Source: Bifidobacterium moraviense
GTDB taxonomy: Bacteria; Actinomycetota; Actinomycetes; Actinomycetales; Bifidobacteriaceae
Reading direction: 5' to 3'
DNA: 64,000 nt
Assembly (NCBI RefSeq): GCF_012932365.1
Contig: NZ_JAAIIH010000001.1
Span: forward strand, 558,001-622,000
Positions 14,663-23,365 of this stretch are shown piece by piece. Positions within the stretch are counted from its first letter, which is position 1. Each line of letters begins with the position of its first letter. The notes under the pieces are model-generated. The model was not told the DNA's origin and searched no databases. It saw nothing but the letters and a program-made list of their open reading frames with translations. A program made the position numbers and the translations under genes.

Positions 14663-15691
14663 TCACTTCAGCGGCGGCATCGGCTTCCATTCGGGATCGC
14701 GCAGCAGCTTGTGCGAGTCGCGCCATCCCCTGACGATCTGCGCCATGCCGGTGCGCAGGTGGCCGCGGTCCACCATCACCAGACGGATCGTCTCCTTGGC
14801 CGCGGTGGCCAGCGTGCCCAGACCGAACAGCAGCGGGTTGTAGTCGCCGTGCACCTTGAAGTAGCGCGCCATGTAGCCGCGGTTGCGCATGATGTGGTAG
14901 CGGTTCATGTCCGACGTGGAGTTGAGCTGGCGCAGGCCGGCGATGTTCCAGTTGTCAATCTCGCGGGTGCGGCGCAGCACCACGTCCTCCACGACGATCG
15001 GCTCGGTGACCTTGCTGGCCAGATAGCCGTAGATCGTGTCGTCCCAGTAGATGAAGAACCTCGGGTCGGGGAATCCGATCCGCTCCACGACGCTGCGGCG
15101 GAACAGGCCGCCCTCGAAGCACATGGTGTTCATGACGCGGTGGCGCGCCGGGCCGAACGCGGCGGGCGCGATCGGGTTCGGGATGCCCAACGGCACGATG
15201 AAATGATACTGCCAGTAGAACGGGCCGCCGTCGTAGTCGTAACGGCTGCCCTGCACCACGTCGTGGCGGAGCGTCCACGGCGCGAGCTTCTCGATGCCGT
15301 CGGGCTCCACGGCGACGTCGTCGTCCATCACCCAGAACCATTCGGCGCCCAGCTCGTACGCCCTGCGCACGCCGGCGGAGAAGCCGCCGGAGCCGCCGAG
15401 GTTGTCGGCCTGCGGGGCGTACACCACGCGTTCCGCGTTGCCTTCCGCGTCGGGATCGGTGCTCCCCCACAGTCCGCGGACGTCCGCGGCGAGCTGCTCG
15501 ACCATGCCGCGGGTCTCGTCGGAGTGCTCGTTGTCCACCACGACGATGCGCCACGGGGCGCGCGTCAGCTGCCTGATCGAATCGAACAGCGTGGCCAGCA
15601 GCCGCTGGCGCTTGTAGGTGACGATGACGATGGCGAGCTTCTCGATGGAGTTCTTCTCGACGGCGTTCTTCTCAGCACGGTTCTCAGTCAT
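14663..15691 (-). CDS. Family 2 glycosyltransferase, galactofuranosyltransferase-like
   Basis: About 342 residues, soluble GT-A fold. It has IVIVTYKRQRLLATLFDSI and VVVDNEHSDE at the nucleotide-sugar site, NLGGSGGFSAGVRRA, the metal-binding DDD motif in FWVMDDDVAVEPDG, and FFIYWDDTIYGYL, a pattern I associate with GlfT-type enzymes that add galactofuranose to cell-surface glycans. Attachment to the cell wall or exopolysaccharide pathway is inferred. No other polysaccharide gene is adjacent. In-frame ATG codons at 15700 and 15721 would lengthen the N-terminus; neither has a strong ribosome-binding site. Confidence 0.85.
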   Translation of the reverse strand: MTENRAEKNAVEKNSIEKLAIVIVTYKRQRLLATLFDSIRQLTRAPWRIVVVDNEHSDETRGMVEQLAADVRGLWGSTDPDAEGNAERVVYAPQADNLGGSGGFSAGVRRAYELGAEWFWVMDDDVAVEPDGIEKLAPWTLRHDVVQGSRYDYDGGPFYWQYHFIVPLGIPNPIAPAAFGPARHRVMNTMCFEGGLFRRSVVERIGFPDPRFFIYWDDTIYGYLASKVTEPIVVEDVVLRRTREIDNWNIAGLRQLNSTSDMNRYHIMRNRGYMARYFKVHGDYNPLLFGLGTLATAAKETIRLVMVDRGHLRTGMAQIVRGWRDSHKLLRDPEWKPMPPLK

Positions 15692-15748
15692 GGGGTCCAT
15701 TCTTGCACTGCCCGCACCCATGCGCGGCGACGCCCGTGGCGAACGGCG

Positions 15749-15777
15749 TTCGGGGACGTCCAGGAACGGTGTATAGT
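15749..15777 (+). promoter_or_regulatory. Candidate promoter of the riboswitch-ribU transcript
   Basis: TTCGGG at 15749-15754 and TATAGT at 15772-15777, 17 bases apart, end 11 bases before the conserved riboswitch core. The -10 is good, the -35 weak. Confidence 0.4.
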
Positions 15778-15788
15778 GGCGTCTGCAA

Positions 15789-15930
15789 GTTTCAGGGAAG
15801 GTGCAATTCCTTACTGGCGGTGACGGGGCGACCGGGGTTCATAACGGCGCGCTCCGAAGCCCGCGACCCGCGCATGCGGCTGATCCGGTGTGATTCCGGG
15901 GCCAACGGTCAAAGTCCGGATGGAAGAAAC
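15789..15930 (+). ncRNA. FMN riboswitch (RFN element)
   Basis: The characteristic RFN blocks appear in order: TTCAGGGAAGGTGCAATTCC, ACTGGCGGTGA, a variable hairpin arm, AGCCCGCGAC, GATCCGGTGTGATTCCGG, GCCAACGGT and AAAGTCCGGATGGAAGAA. The P1 arms GTTTC (15789-15793) and GAAAC (15926-15930) close the element. The ribosome-binding GGAG at 15931-15934 directly abuts the P1 3' strand and the ribU ATG follows at 15942, which points to translational control: FMN binding should hide the start site and lower riboflavin uptake. Confidence 0.95.
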
Positions 15931-15941
15931 GGAGTGCTCTC

Positions 15942-16517
15942 ATGAGCGTGTCTTCGCCTACCGCCAATCATTCCACCGGCGTCTCGGATTCCGGACGCTG
16001 GTCCACCAAGCGCATCGCGGTCTACGCGCTGTTCGTCGCGCTGACCATCGTGCTCAGCTTCGTCGAGTTCCCCATCCTGCCGGGCGTGCAGTGGCTCAAG
16101 TACGATCCGTCCGGCATCGTGGCGCTCGTCGCCGGATTCGCCTACGGTCCGGCCGCCGCGGCGATCGTGTCCGTGCTGGGCTTCGTGCCGCACGTGTTCA
16201 CCGACCCGTGGGGCGCCGCGATGGCGATCCTCGTATCGCTGGCGCTGAGCCTGCCCGCCGCCCTCGTCTACAAGCGCAACCGCACGCGCAAGGGCGCGGT
16301 GATCGGCATCGTCGTGGGCGCTGTCGTGGCCATCGTGGCGGCCATCGGCGGCAACCTCATCGTCTCGCCGTTCTACTTCAACATGCCGGTCTCCGCCGTG
16401 CTGCCGATGATCGTGCCGATCCTGCTGCCGTTCAACATCATCAAGATGGCGATCCACGGCGTGATCACGTTCCTCGTCTACAAGCCGGTCTCGAACCTGC
16501 TGGACAAGCGCGCCTAG
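15942..16517 (+). CDS. ribU: Riboflavin ECF transporter substrate-binding (S) component
   Basis: 191 residues with about six hydrophobic segments: RIAVYALFVALTIVLSFVEF, GIVALVAGFAYGPAAAAIVS, WGAAMAILVSLALSLPAALV, GAVIGIVVGAVVAIVAAIGG, MPVSAVLPMIVPILLPFNII and a last amphipathic one. The FPILPGVQWLKYDPS segment after the first helix is typical of RibU. The protein binds riboflavin in the membrane and works with an ECF module. The FMN riboswitch immediately upstream supports the substrate. The ATPase/EcfT fusion gene starts 120 bases downstream in the same direction and is the obvious energising partner. Confidence 0.95.
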   Translation: MSVSSPTANHSTGVSDSGRWSTKRIAVYALFVALTIVLSFVEFPILPGVQWLKYDPSGIVALVAGFAYGPAAAAIVSVLGFVPHVFTDPWGAAMAILVSLALSLPAALVYKRNRTRKGAVIGIVVGAVVAIVAAIGGNLIVSPFYFNMPVSAVLPMIVPILLPFNIIKMAIHGVITFLVYKPVSNLLDKRA

Positions 16518-16537
16518 CACTCCGTTCGTCCGCTCCC

Positions 16538-16572
16538 GTGGGGCATGACCTTCCCACAAGGCCGTGCCCCAC
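16538..16572 (+). terminator. Hairpin between ribU and the ECF module gene
   Basis: GTGGGGCA and TGCCCCAC form an 8-bp stem around an inner CCTT/AAGG helix. No U-tract follows, so it may be a partial terminator or an mRNA processing hairpin that sets the ratio of the two products. Confidence 0.4.
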
Positions 16573-16637
16573 GCGCGTATTGCGTCACCGTCGTCGCACC
16601 GTTCGCATCATCGTCAGCATCGTCTCAGGAAGGAATC

Positions 16638-19112
16638 ATGACCGCCGCCATGACCGCATCCGCTCCCGATTCCGATCCCGTCGCCGTCCGGCTGCGCGAC
16701 GTGCGCTTCCGCTACCACGACGTCGCCTCGTGGGTGCTGGACGGCGTGGATCTGACGATCCGGCACGGCGAATACGTGTGCATCGTCGGACCGAACGGCT
16801 CCGGCAAGTCCACGCTGGCGCTCATCATGGCGGGGCTTGCCGCGCCGGACTCGGGCACGGTGACGCTGCTCGGCAGTCGCGTCTTCGACGACGAGCGCGG
16901 CGCCGACCCGGACGCCTACCGCGCGGCGAGACACGGCATCGGCATGGTGTTCCAGAATCCCGAAGACCAGATCGTCACCACGGTGCTTGCAGACGATGTG
17001 GCGTTCGGCCCGGAGAACCTCGGCATGGCGCGCCCGGACATCGTCCGTCACGTGGATGCGGCGCTCGACGCCGTGGACATGGCCGATCATGCGACCGACG
17101 ATCCGACGAGCATGTCCGGCGGCCAGCAGCAGCGCACGGCGATCGCCGGCATGCTCGCCATGAACCCGCGGCTGCTCATCCTCGACGAGCCGACCGCCAT
17201 GTTGGACGAAGCCGCCCGCGCGGACATCATGCGCATCCTCGACGAGCTGCACGCGCGCGGCACCACGATCGTGCACATCACGCACAGCCCCGACGAGGCG
17301 CGCCGCGGCACGCGCATCGTGGAGCTCAACCGCGGTCGGATACGCGCTGACGAGGCGGGGGACGGCGGTGCCGACCGCCGGCGGCCCTTCCCCGCCGTCC
17401 TGGGCGAAGACGCAGCCGGAGTCGAAGGAACCCCGGCCTTCCCCGGCGTCAGGGATCCTTCGACTCCGCTGCGCTCCGCTCAGGATGACGGAGAACAACG
17501 TCCGATGCACTCCGCTCAGGATGACGGAAGGCAGCCTCCGGCGCACTCCGTTCAGGACGGCGGATCGCAATCCCCCGTCATCGCGATCCGAGGCCTGTCG
17601 TTCGCCTACTCCCCCGGTCGTCCGGTGCTCAGCGGATTCGATCTGGATGTCCGCGCCGGCGAGACGGTTGCGCTCATCGGCCGCAACGGCGCCGGCAAGT
17701 CCACGCTGGCTCGGCTGATCTGCGCGCTCGGCAGGCCGCAGGCGGGCAGCGTCACGGTGTGCGGCGTCGATGTGGCGCACGCGTCCAAGCGCGAACGCAA
17801 GGCGCTGCGGCGGCGCGTGGGCTACGTGATGCAGCACCCGGAGCGTCAGCTGTTCGCCGACACGGTGCGCGAGGACGTGGCATACGGCCCGCGCAATCAG
17901 GAGCTGGACGAGGATGAGGTGAATCGGCGCGTGGACGAGGCGCTGGAGCTGCTCGGCATTGCGCATCTGGCCGACCGCTCCCCGTTCGACCTGTCCGGCG
18001 GCCAGCAGCGGCTTGCGGCCATCGCGGGCGTGATCGCCTGCCGCCCGGACGTGCTGGTGATGGACGAGCCGACCGCAAGCCTGGACGTGGCGGCCGCGGC
18101 GCGCATTCGCGGGCTTGTCCGCACGCTGCACGACCGGGGCGTCACGATCGTGCTCATCACGCATGCGCGCGGGGAGCTGACGCTGGCGGACCGCGTGGTC
18201 GATCTGTCGCATGGTTCGGGCATGGCGAGGACGGACGCCGGCGCGAGCATCGCCGATGCATCCCGTGGCAGCGCTTCCCCTGCCGATGCGTCCCATGCCG
18301 ACGTGCCTGGCGCGAGGTCTCGCGGCGATGCGAAATCGGTGCACCGCACTGATGCGATGTCCCGCATGGATCCGCGCGTCAAGATGACGCTGACGCTGCT
18401 GCTCATGTTCTCGGCGTTCGCGATCGGCAGCGTGTGGCAGCTGCTTGCGGGAGCCGTGCTGGTGACGGCGGCGATCGCCGCGGCGCGCATCAGCCCGTTG
18501 CGCCTGCTGGGCACCGTGCACCCGTTCCTGGCGCTGTTCGCCGTGACGGGCGCAGTGAACATGTTCTTCGTGCGCACGGGCACGCCGGTGTGGACGATCG
18601 GCCCGGTGACGATCACCGACGACGGCCTGTGGACCATGGCGATCTACATCCTGCGCTTCGCGATGGTGATCCTGCTGGGCGCGGTGTTCCTTGAACGCAC
18701 CACACCCACGCAGATGACCGATGCGTTCGAGGCGCTGCTGTCGCCGCTCGCCCGCGTCGGCGTGCATACGCATGAGCTGTCGCTGGTCATGTCGCTGGCG
18801 CTGCGGTTCATTCCCACGCTCACCGGCGAGGCGCGCGCGATCGCGGACGCACAGGCGGCGCGCGGCGGCGACATCGAAACCGGCTCGCTCATGCAGCGCG
18901 CCCGCGCGATGGGCGCGATCGTGGTGCCGGTGTTCGCCGGCACGCTGCGGCATGCCGACAATCTCTCCCGCGCGCTGGACGCCCGCTGCTACGAGGGCGG
19001 CGCCGGCCGCACGCACTACCGGGTGATGGCCGTGGGCGCGCGCGACGTCGCCGCCATGCTCGTCACGGCCTGCTATCTGGCGGCGCTCGTCGCCCTCGCC
19101 TTCGTGCGGTAG
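16638..19112 (+). CDS. Single-chain ECF transporter energy module: EcfA-EcfA'-EcfT fusion
   Basis: 824 residues combine three normally separate subunits. ATPase 1 (about 1-236) has VGPNGSGKST, MSGGQQQRTAIAGM and LLILDEPTAMLDE. A linker (about 237-316) is Ser/Gln/Asp-rich and contains three 12-residue repeats. ATPase 2 (about 317-545) has IGRNGAGKST, LSGGQQRLAAIAGV and VLVMDEPTASLD. The C-terminal EcfT part (about 570-824) has RMDPRVKMTLTLLLMF, several membrane segments and the Ala-Arg-Gly coupling motifs AQAARGGDIETG and ALDARCYEGG. It couples ATP hydrolysis to vitamin uptake by S components such as RibU. The start follows AGGAAGGA. It may be shared by other S components elsewhere. Confidence 0.93.
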   Translation: MTAAMTASAPDSDPVAVRLRDVRFRYHDVASWVLDGVDLTIRHGEYVCIVGPNGSGKSTLALIMAGLAAPDSGTVTLLGSRVFDDERGADPDAYRAARHGIGMVFQNPEDQIVTTVLADDVAFGPENLGMARPDIVRHVDAALDAVDMADHATDDPTSMSGGQQQRTAIAGMLAMNPRLLILDEPTAMLDEAARADIMRILDELHARGTTIVHITHSPDEARRGTRIVELNRGRIRADEAGDGGADRRRPFPAVLGEDAAGVEGTPAFPGVRDPSTPLRSAQDDGEQRPMHSAQDDGRQPPAHSVQDGGSQSPVIAIRGLSFAYSPGRPVLSGFDLDVRAGETVALIGRNGAGKSTLARLICALGRPQAGSVTVCGVDVAHASKRERKALRRRVGYVMQHPERQLFADTVREDVAYGPRNQELDEDEVNRRVDEALELLGIAHLADRSPFDLSGGQQRLAAIAGVIACRPDVLVMDEPTASLDVAAAARIRGLVRTLHDRGVTIVLITHARGELTLADRVVDLSHGSGMARTDAGASIADASRGSASPADASHADVPGARSRGDAKSVHRTDAMSRMDPRVKMTLTLLLMFSAFAIGSVWQLLAGAVLVTAAIAAARISPLRLLGTVHPFLALFAVTGAVNMFFVRTGTPVWTIGPVTITDDGLWTMAIYILRFAMVILLGAVFLERTTPTQMTDAFEALLSPLARVGVHTHELSLVMSLALRFIPTLTGEARAIADAQAARGGDIETGSLMQRARAMGAIVVPVFAGTLRHADNLSRALDARCYEGGAGRTHYRVMAVGARDVAAMLVTACYLAALVALAFVR
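17417..17468. repeat. 13-bp inverted repeat inside the ECF fusion linker
   Basis: CGGAGTCGAAGGA (17417-17429) and its exact complement TCCTTCGACTCCG (17456-17468) are separated by 26 bases. They flank the left side of the 36-bp tandem repeats, and the DNA resembles dispersed palindromic repeats seen in many bacterial genomes. Confidence 0.8.
17471..17578 (+). repeat. Three tandem 36-bp units in coding sequence
   Basis: Units begin at 17471, 17507 and 17543, each opening GCRCTCCGYTCAGGAYGRCGGA-like sequence. Because 36 is a multiple of three, the reading frame is kept and the protein shows RSAQDDGEQRPM, HSAQDDGRQPPA and HSVQDGGSQSPV. Identity falls from the first to the third unit. Confidence 0.85.
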
Positions 19113-19149
19113 AACGTCGCGCCGGACCGCACAGACGGCCGCACGGACG

Positions 19150-20406
19150 CTAGTCCGTCAGTTCCCGGCGCCGCAGCCGGCGCACGATGAACAGCCACAG
19201 CCCCACGGCGAGCATGAGCATCGCCGTCAGCGCGATCGCCTCCACGCCGGGCACGGCGAGGACGCGGTTGAGTGGATTGCCGAGGTAATACAGATACTTC
19301 CCGATCACGAAGTTGACGCAGCAGGCGGAGGCGACGGCGATGGGGATGACGATCAGCAGCATGCGGATGCCGTTGCTCTGCGCTCCGACGATGCCGGCGG
19401 ACAGCAGCGCGAACGCGGCGGCGGCGAGTCCGGCCGTCAGCGCGTACGCCGCCAGCCATTGCAGCACCGTGCCGTCGAACCATGCGATGTCCCGATAGAG
19501 CGCCGAGTCGATGCCGAATCCCAGAATCGGGCGCATCCGCACGCCCAGCCACACGGCCCACAGACCGCCGACGAACAGGCCCGCGAGCGCGGCGGAGCAG
19601 CCGATCGCGCACATCTGCAATGACCGGATGCGCCGGCCCGTGCGGGACGACCACTGCAGCGCCGTCACATGCAGCTGCCGGTCGCGCGTCAGCGGGAAGG
19701 ACGTGAGGATCATGGCGCACAGTGTCGCCGTCATGAGCATCCACTTGCCGCTGTCCTGCAGCGTGAGGTTCACGTTGTACTGCAGCATGCTTCTGCTGTC
19801 GTACTGCGCAGTCAAGGCGTCGATGCGCGCGCTCACCGTTGCGGGCAGCGCGCCGCACGGATAGCCGTCCCACGCCTCATGGAGGGTATAGCAGGCCTGA
19901 TCCAGCAGTCGGGCGCGCAGCTCGTCGGCGCCGATGTCGGCCTGGCTCTGGATGAGTTCGAGGGCGTTGATCCGCTGGTAGGAGGCGAGCCGGTATGCGT
20001 CGATCGCCGGCGCATCCTTGCCGGCCGTCATGCGCTCCGACCATGCCTGGTAGGTGTCATAGTCGGTCACGCCCTGCTCCCGCGCCTGCGGGTCGGCCGC
20101 CATGTCCGCCGCGAACGCCTGCTTGGCCTTGTCGATCTCGGATCGAATGCGCTCTCGCGCGCGGGCATCGTAGACGGGGCCGAATTCGGCGCTTTCCGCC
20201 ACCACGTCCGCTCCGCCGTTGTTGAGGTACGTGAAGTTGACGATGAAGAACGAGCCGACAAGCAGCACGATCAGCGCGGCCAGCACCGGCAGCGGCCGCC
20301 ATATCTTGCGCATCTCCATACCGAAGACCCTCCATGCGGCGGACCGGGCGGCGTTGCTGCGGGATGCGTTGCCGCGTCTTGCGTATCTGTGATCTGTGCG
20401 GGTCAT
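19150..20406 (-). CDS. ABC-2-like membrane permease, second of a pair
   Basis: 418 residues. One membrane segment near residues 37-60 (LPVLAALIVLLVGSFFIVNF) precedes about 190 extracytoplasmic residues rich in charged helices (RERIRSEIDKAKQAFAADMA), then about five more hydrophobic segments, ending in the basic tail RRLRRRELTD. This is the layout of ABC-2-type exporters or peptide-resistance permeases. Its ATG overlaps the stop of the upstream permease gene as ATGA, so the two are translationally coupled and probably form a heterodimer with the ATPase encoded before them. Substrate unknown; export of a peptide or lipid is a reasonable guess. Confidence 0.75.
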   Translation of the reverse strand: MTRTDHRYARRGNASRSNAARSAAWRVFGMEMRKIWRPLPVLAALIVLLVGSFFIVNFTYLNNGGADVVAESAEFGPVYDARARERIRSEIDKAKQAFAADMAADPQAREQGVTDYDTYQAWSERMTAGKDAPAIDAYRLASYQRINALELIQSQADIGADELRARLLDQACYTLHEAWDGYPCGALPATVSARIDALTAQYDSRSMLQYNVNLTLQDSGKWMLMTATLCAMILTSFPLTRDRQLHVTALQWSSRTGRRIRSLQMCAIGCSAALAGLFVGGLWAVWLGVRMRPILGFGIDSALYRDIAWFDGTVLQWLAAYALTAGLAAAAFALLSAGIVGAQSNGIRMLLIVIPIAVASACCVNFVIGKYLYYLGNPLNRVLAVPGVEAIALTAMLMLAVGLWLFIVRRLRRRELTD

Positions 20407-21647
20407 GTCAGGTCCTTTCTCGAATACGCCCTGCGCGCGACGACGAGCGCGATGGCGCAATATGCCGTGGAGATGAGCATCACGATGGTCTCCTGCCATG
20501 GGACGACGGCGTGCATGTGCATGTCGGAGAACCACAGATTGGCGTTGGCGAGCGCGTACATCGGCTGGATGCCGAGCAGCTGGTAGGCCAGCGCGTCATG
20601 GACGAACATCATGGCGACGAGTCCGGCGGCGCCGAACGCCATGACGCCGCCGAACGCGGCGAGCACGCTGCGCAGGAGCAGGCCGAGCGTGCCGGCGAAC
20701 AGCGCGAACGCGAGGACGAACAGCATCCCGAGTCCGAGCGAGGCACACAGGTAGCCGCCCACGCTGAAGTCCGCCCAGGTGATGAACGGCTGCAGGCCGG
20801 CGTCCGTGGTGACGCCGAACATGCGGCTGGACACGTTGGCGCCCCATAGTCCGGGGATGCGGAAGGCGAGCACCCAGACGGCCAGGAATCCCGCGCCGAG
20901 CACAGCGTAGGCGGCGAGCGCGCATCCGATGCCGACGGCGAGTCTGCACGTCACGGTCCTTCTGCCGGTGCGGCTGGCGCAGATCAGCGGCGTCATGCGG
21001 TGGAACCAGTCGCCGCCCACGGCATGGAGCACGATGAGCGAGCCGAGGATCATGCTTTCCAGCAGGATCGTCTGCATCAGCGTCGCGGCGGCCCCGTGCA
21101 GCACCGTGCTGATCCGCCCGGCCAGAAAGTCATCGTCGGCTCCGACGGCGGTCAGATGCCGCGCGCGCGATTGGACCCACCGGGCCTTGAGCTGCATCTG
21201 CAGGGCGAGATGCGGATGCCCCTGTTCGTTGAGCTTCGCCGCGTAGCGGTCTCCTGCGGCGATGGGATCCCAGCCCTCGTATCCCGGGCCGAGCGCGGAC
21301 TGGACGTACTGCATGAGCTCGTCGCGCTCGACGGAGGCCGGCTCCGCTTCGAGCCGTGCGACGAACCGGTCGTCGACGGTGGTGCCGAGCCGCTGCGTCA
21401 CCTCGATGGCGTAGTCCACGTCGGCGCGCCAGCCGCTGACGGAGGCGAGCAGCGCCCACGAGTTGAGCAGCAGGCAGACCGCCAGGAATCCCCAGAGCGC
21501 GGGGAATCGCACGATCCTGCGCAGTTCCCAGACGGCGACAGGCCATGAGCGCCCTGATTCGCGGCGCGGCGCCATGAACCGTCCCTGCGACGCCGCGCGG
21601 GGCGGCGGCTTGCCGGGCTTCCCGCCCGCAGAGATGTGCCGTGCCAT
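20403..21647 (-). CDS. ABC-2-like membrane permease, first of a pair
   Basis: 414 residues with the same plan as its downstream partner: a first membrane segment (LWGFLAVCLLLNSWALLASVSG, about 53-74), about 150 extracytoplasmic residues, then five or six hydrophobic segments and a basic end (RRAYSRKDLT). Its ATG lies five bases after the ATPase stop codon, and that overlapping GGGGAGTGA stretch doubles as its ribosome-binding site. The shared layout of the two permeases suggests duplication. I infer it is the membrane half of an ABC transporter controlled by the sigma factor at the head of the operon. Confidence 0.75.
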   Translation of the reverse strand: MARHISAGGKPGKPPPRAASQGRFMAPRRESGRSWPVAVWELRRIVRFPALWGFLAVCLLLNSWALLASVSGWRADVDYAIEVTQRLGTTVDDRFVARLEAEPASVERDELMQYVQSALGPGYEGWDPIAAGDRYAAKLNEQGHPHLALQMQLKARWVQSRARHLTAVGADDDFLAGRISTVLHGAAATLMQTILLESMILGSLIVLHAVGGDWFHRMTPLICASRTGRRTVTCRLAVGIGCALAAYAVLGAGFLAVWVLAFRIPGLWGANVSSRMFGVTTDAGLQPFITWADFSVGGYLCASLGLGMLFVLAFALFAGTLGLLLRSVLAAFGGVMAFGAAGLVAMMFVHDALAYQLLGIQPMYALANANLWFSDMHMHAVVPWQETIVMLISTAYCAIALVVARRAYSRKDLT

Positions 21648-21652
21648 GGCGA

Positions 21653-22504
21653 TCACTCCCCGTAGGTCATGAGGAACGCGTCCTCGAGGTTGGGCGCGAC
21701 GGGCGTGATCGCGTCGCCGGCGGCGAGCGGCGCGGACGACCAGATGCGCTGCCGCGTTTCGGCCCCGTACTGCACTTCGCTCAGCAGCCGCTGCCCGTCG
21801 CCGAGCGGCATGCCGCTGGGCACCTCCCACACGTGCCCTTCGAGTTCGCCGCAGATCGTGGCGGGCGTATCGCAGCGCAGCACCCGAGCATCCTTGAGCA
21901 TGATGATCTTCCCGGCGATCGTCTCCAGATCGGAGACGATGTGCGTGGAGAGGATGACGATGCGGTCCGTGGCAAGATCGTGGATGATGTTGCGGAATCG
22001 TACGCGTTCCTTGGGATCGAGGCCTGCGGTGGGCTCGTCGAGGATGAGCAGCTGCGGCTCGGCGATGAGCGCCTGCGCGATGCCGACGCGCTGGATCATG
22101 CCGCCGGAGAACGTCTTCATCTTCCTGTCCGCCGCGTCGGAGAGCCCCACGAGGCCGAGCAGCCGTTCGATGCGCTTGTCCGCGCGGGCGCGCCGCACGC
22201 CCTGCAGCGCGGCGATGTAGCGCAGGAACTGGCGGGGCGTGTAGTTCGGATAGTAGCCGAACTCCTGCGGCAGATAGCCGAGCAGGCCGCGGTACCGGTC
22301 ATCCATGGCGATGATGTCCTCGCCGTTCCATCGGATCGACCCGTCCGTGGGGAACAGCAGCGTGGCGAGCATCTTCATGAGCGTGGTCTTGCCCGCGCCG
22401 TTGGGCGCAAGCAGACCGTACACGCCCTGCTCGAAGGTGAGATTGACGTCCTTGAGCACGGCGGTGCCGGAAAACGTCTTGGTGACATGTTCGACGGTGA
22501 GCAT
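21653..22504 (-). CDS. ABC transporter ATP-binding protein
   Basis: 283 residues. Walker A is LAPNGAGKTTLM (residues ~34-45), the Q-loop is YLPQEFGYYPNYTPRQFL, the signature is FSGGMIQRVGIAQAL and Walker B is LLILDEPTAGLDPKERVRFR, with switch His in ILSTHIVSDLE. Presence of FSGGM with YLPQEFG and the ~70-residue C-terminal extension is typical of ATPases paired with ABC-2 exporters. The ATG at 22504 is preferred over an in-frame GTG at 22522. The two permease genes follow at 5 and -4 bases. Confidence 0.9.
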   Translation of the reverse strand: MLTVEHVTKTFSGTAVLKDVNLTFEQGVYGLLAPNGAGKTTLMKMLATLLFPTDGSIRWNGEDIIAMDDRYRGLLGYLPQEFGYYPNYTPRQFLRYIAALQGVRRARADKRIERLLGLVGLSDAADRKMKTFSGGMIQRVGIAQALIAEPQLLILDEPTAGLDPKERVRFRNIIHDLATDRIVILSTHIVSDLETIAGKIIMLKDARVLRCDTPATICGELEGHVWEVPSGMPLGDGQRLLSEVQYGAETRQRIWSSAPLAAGDAITPVAPNLEDAFLMTYGE

Positions 22505-22564
22505 GATCGGCCCTTTCTTCACGGTTGGATGACACGATGACTGGATGACGCGGCTGGATGGCCG

Positions 22565-23365
22565 CTAGGCGCGCGCCCTTGCGAGGCGGACGGCGGGAAC
22601 GTTCATCTGGCGCCGCAACGCGGCGACGAACAGCACGGCGAGTCCGACGGCCACGCCCAGACTCACCGCGGCGGGCAGACGTTCCAGCAGGGCCGTCACC
22701 GGTCCGCCGCACGTCCAGCCGATGCCGGACAGCGCCAGCCATGCCGCGGGCATGACCGCCGCTCTTGCCGACCATGCGCAGCGGACGTCCGCGGCGAGCT
22801 GGCCGAGCGCGAACAGGAACAGCGAAGCGAACGAGACGCCCAGCATGGTGATCAGGGGCAGTCGTCTGCCGCTCGCGGCGTCGACGGCCAGGGCGCCCGC
22901 GGTGTTGGCAAGCACGGATATCGTGCCGAACGCCAGCATGCGCACCGCGGCGAGGCGGCGGAACGACCAGCGGCAGACGCGCCACAGGTCGAGCGTGCGA
23001 CGTTCGCGCTCCTTGAGCATGACGAGCAGATGCACGATCTCGTACAGGAACGGGGAGATCAGGAACATGAGCACGGCCAGACGCCCCTCGCCGGCCCCGT
23101 CCGCGGCGGCGAGGAATCCGCCTGCGCCTGCGACCAGCAGGCCCCAGAGGCATGCTGCGGCCATGATTCCCAGAAACACGCAGTCCCATACGCCGAAGAA
23201 CAGGTCGCGCAGGCCCACGGAACGGACGAGCGCGATCACGACGTCGGCGAGGCGCGTTCGGGTCGGCATGCCGCGCGCCACGATCATGGCGATGCTGGCG
23301 TCCCGTTCGGACGCGCTCGGATAGGGAATGCGTCCGCCCGGCATATCGTCGTCACTATGCTTCAT
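22565..23365 (-). CDS. Six-helix membrane protein encoded next to the sigma factor
   Basis: 266 residues with no family I recognise. A cytoplasmic N-terminus of about 50 residues is followed by about six hydrophobic segments (VWDCVFLGIMAAACLWGLLVAG, LAVLMFLISPFLYEIVHLLVML, MLAFGTISVLANTAGALAVD, LITMLGVSFASLFLFALGQL, AVMPAAWLALSGIGW, AAVSLGVAVGLAVLFVAAL). Its ATG overlaps the sigma factor gene by 11 bases. The position is where an anti-sigma factor usually sits, but it lacks an obvious anti-sigma domain; it could be a membrane sensor or a further transporter subunit. A 60-base gap separates it from the ATPase gene. Confidence 0.7.
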   Translation of the reverse strand: MKHSDDDMPGGRIPYPSASERDASIAMIVARGMPTRTRLADVVIALVRSVGLRDLFFGVWDCVFLGIMAAACLWGLLVAGAGGFLAAADGAGEGRLAVLMFLISPFLYEIVHLLVMLKERERRTLDLWRVCRWSFRRLAAVRMLAFGTISVLANTAGALAVDAASGRRLPLITMLGVSFASLFLFALGQLAADVRCAWSARAAVMPAAWLALSGIGWTCGGPVTALLERLPAAVSLGVAVGLAVLFVAALRRQMNVPAVRLARARA

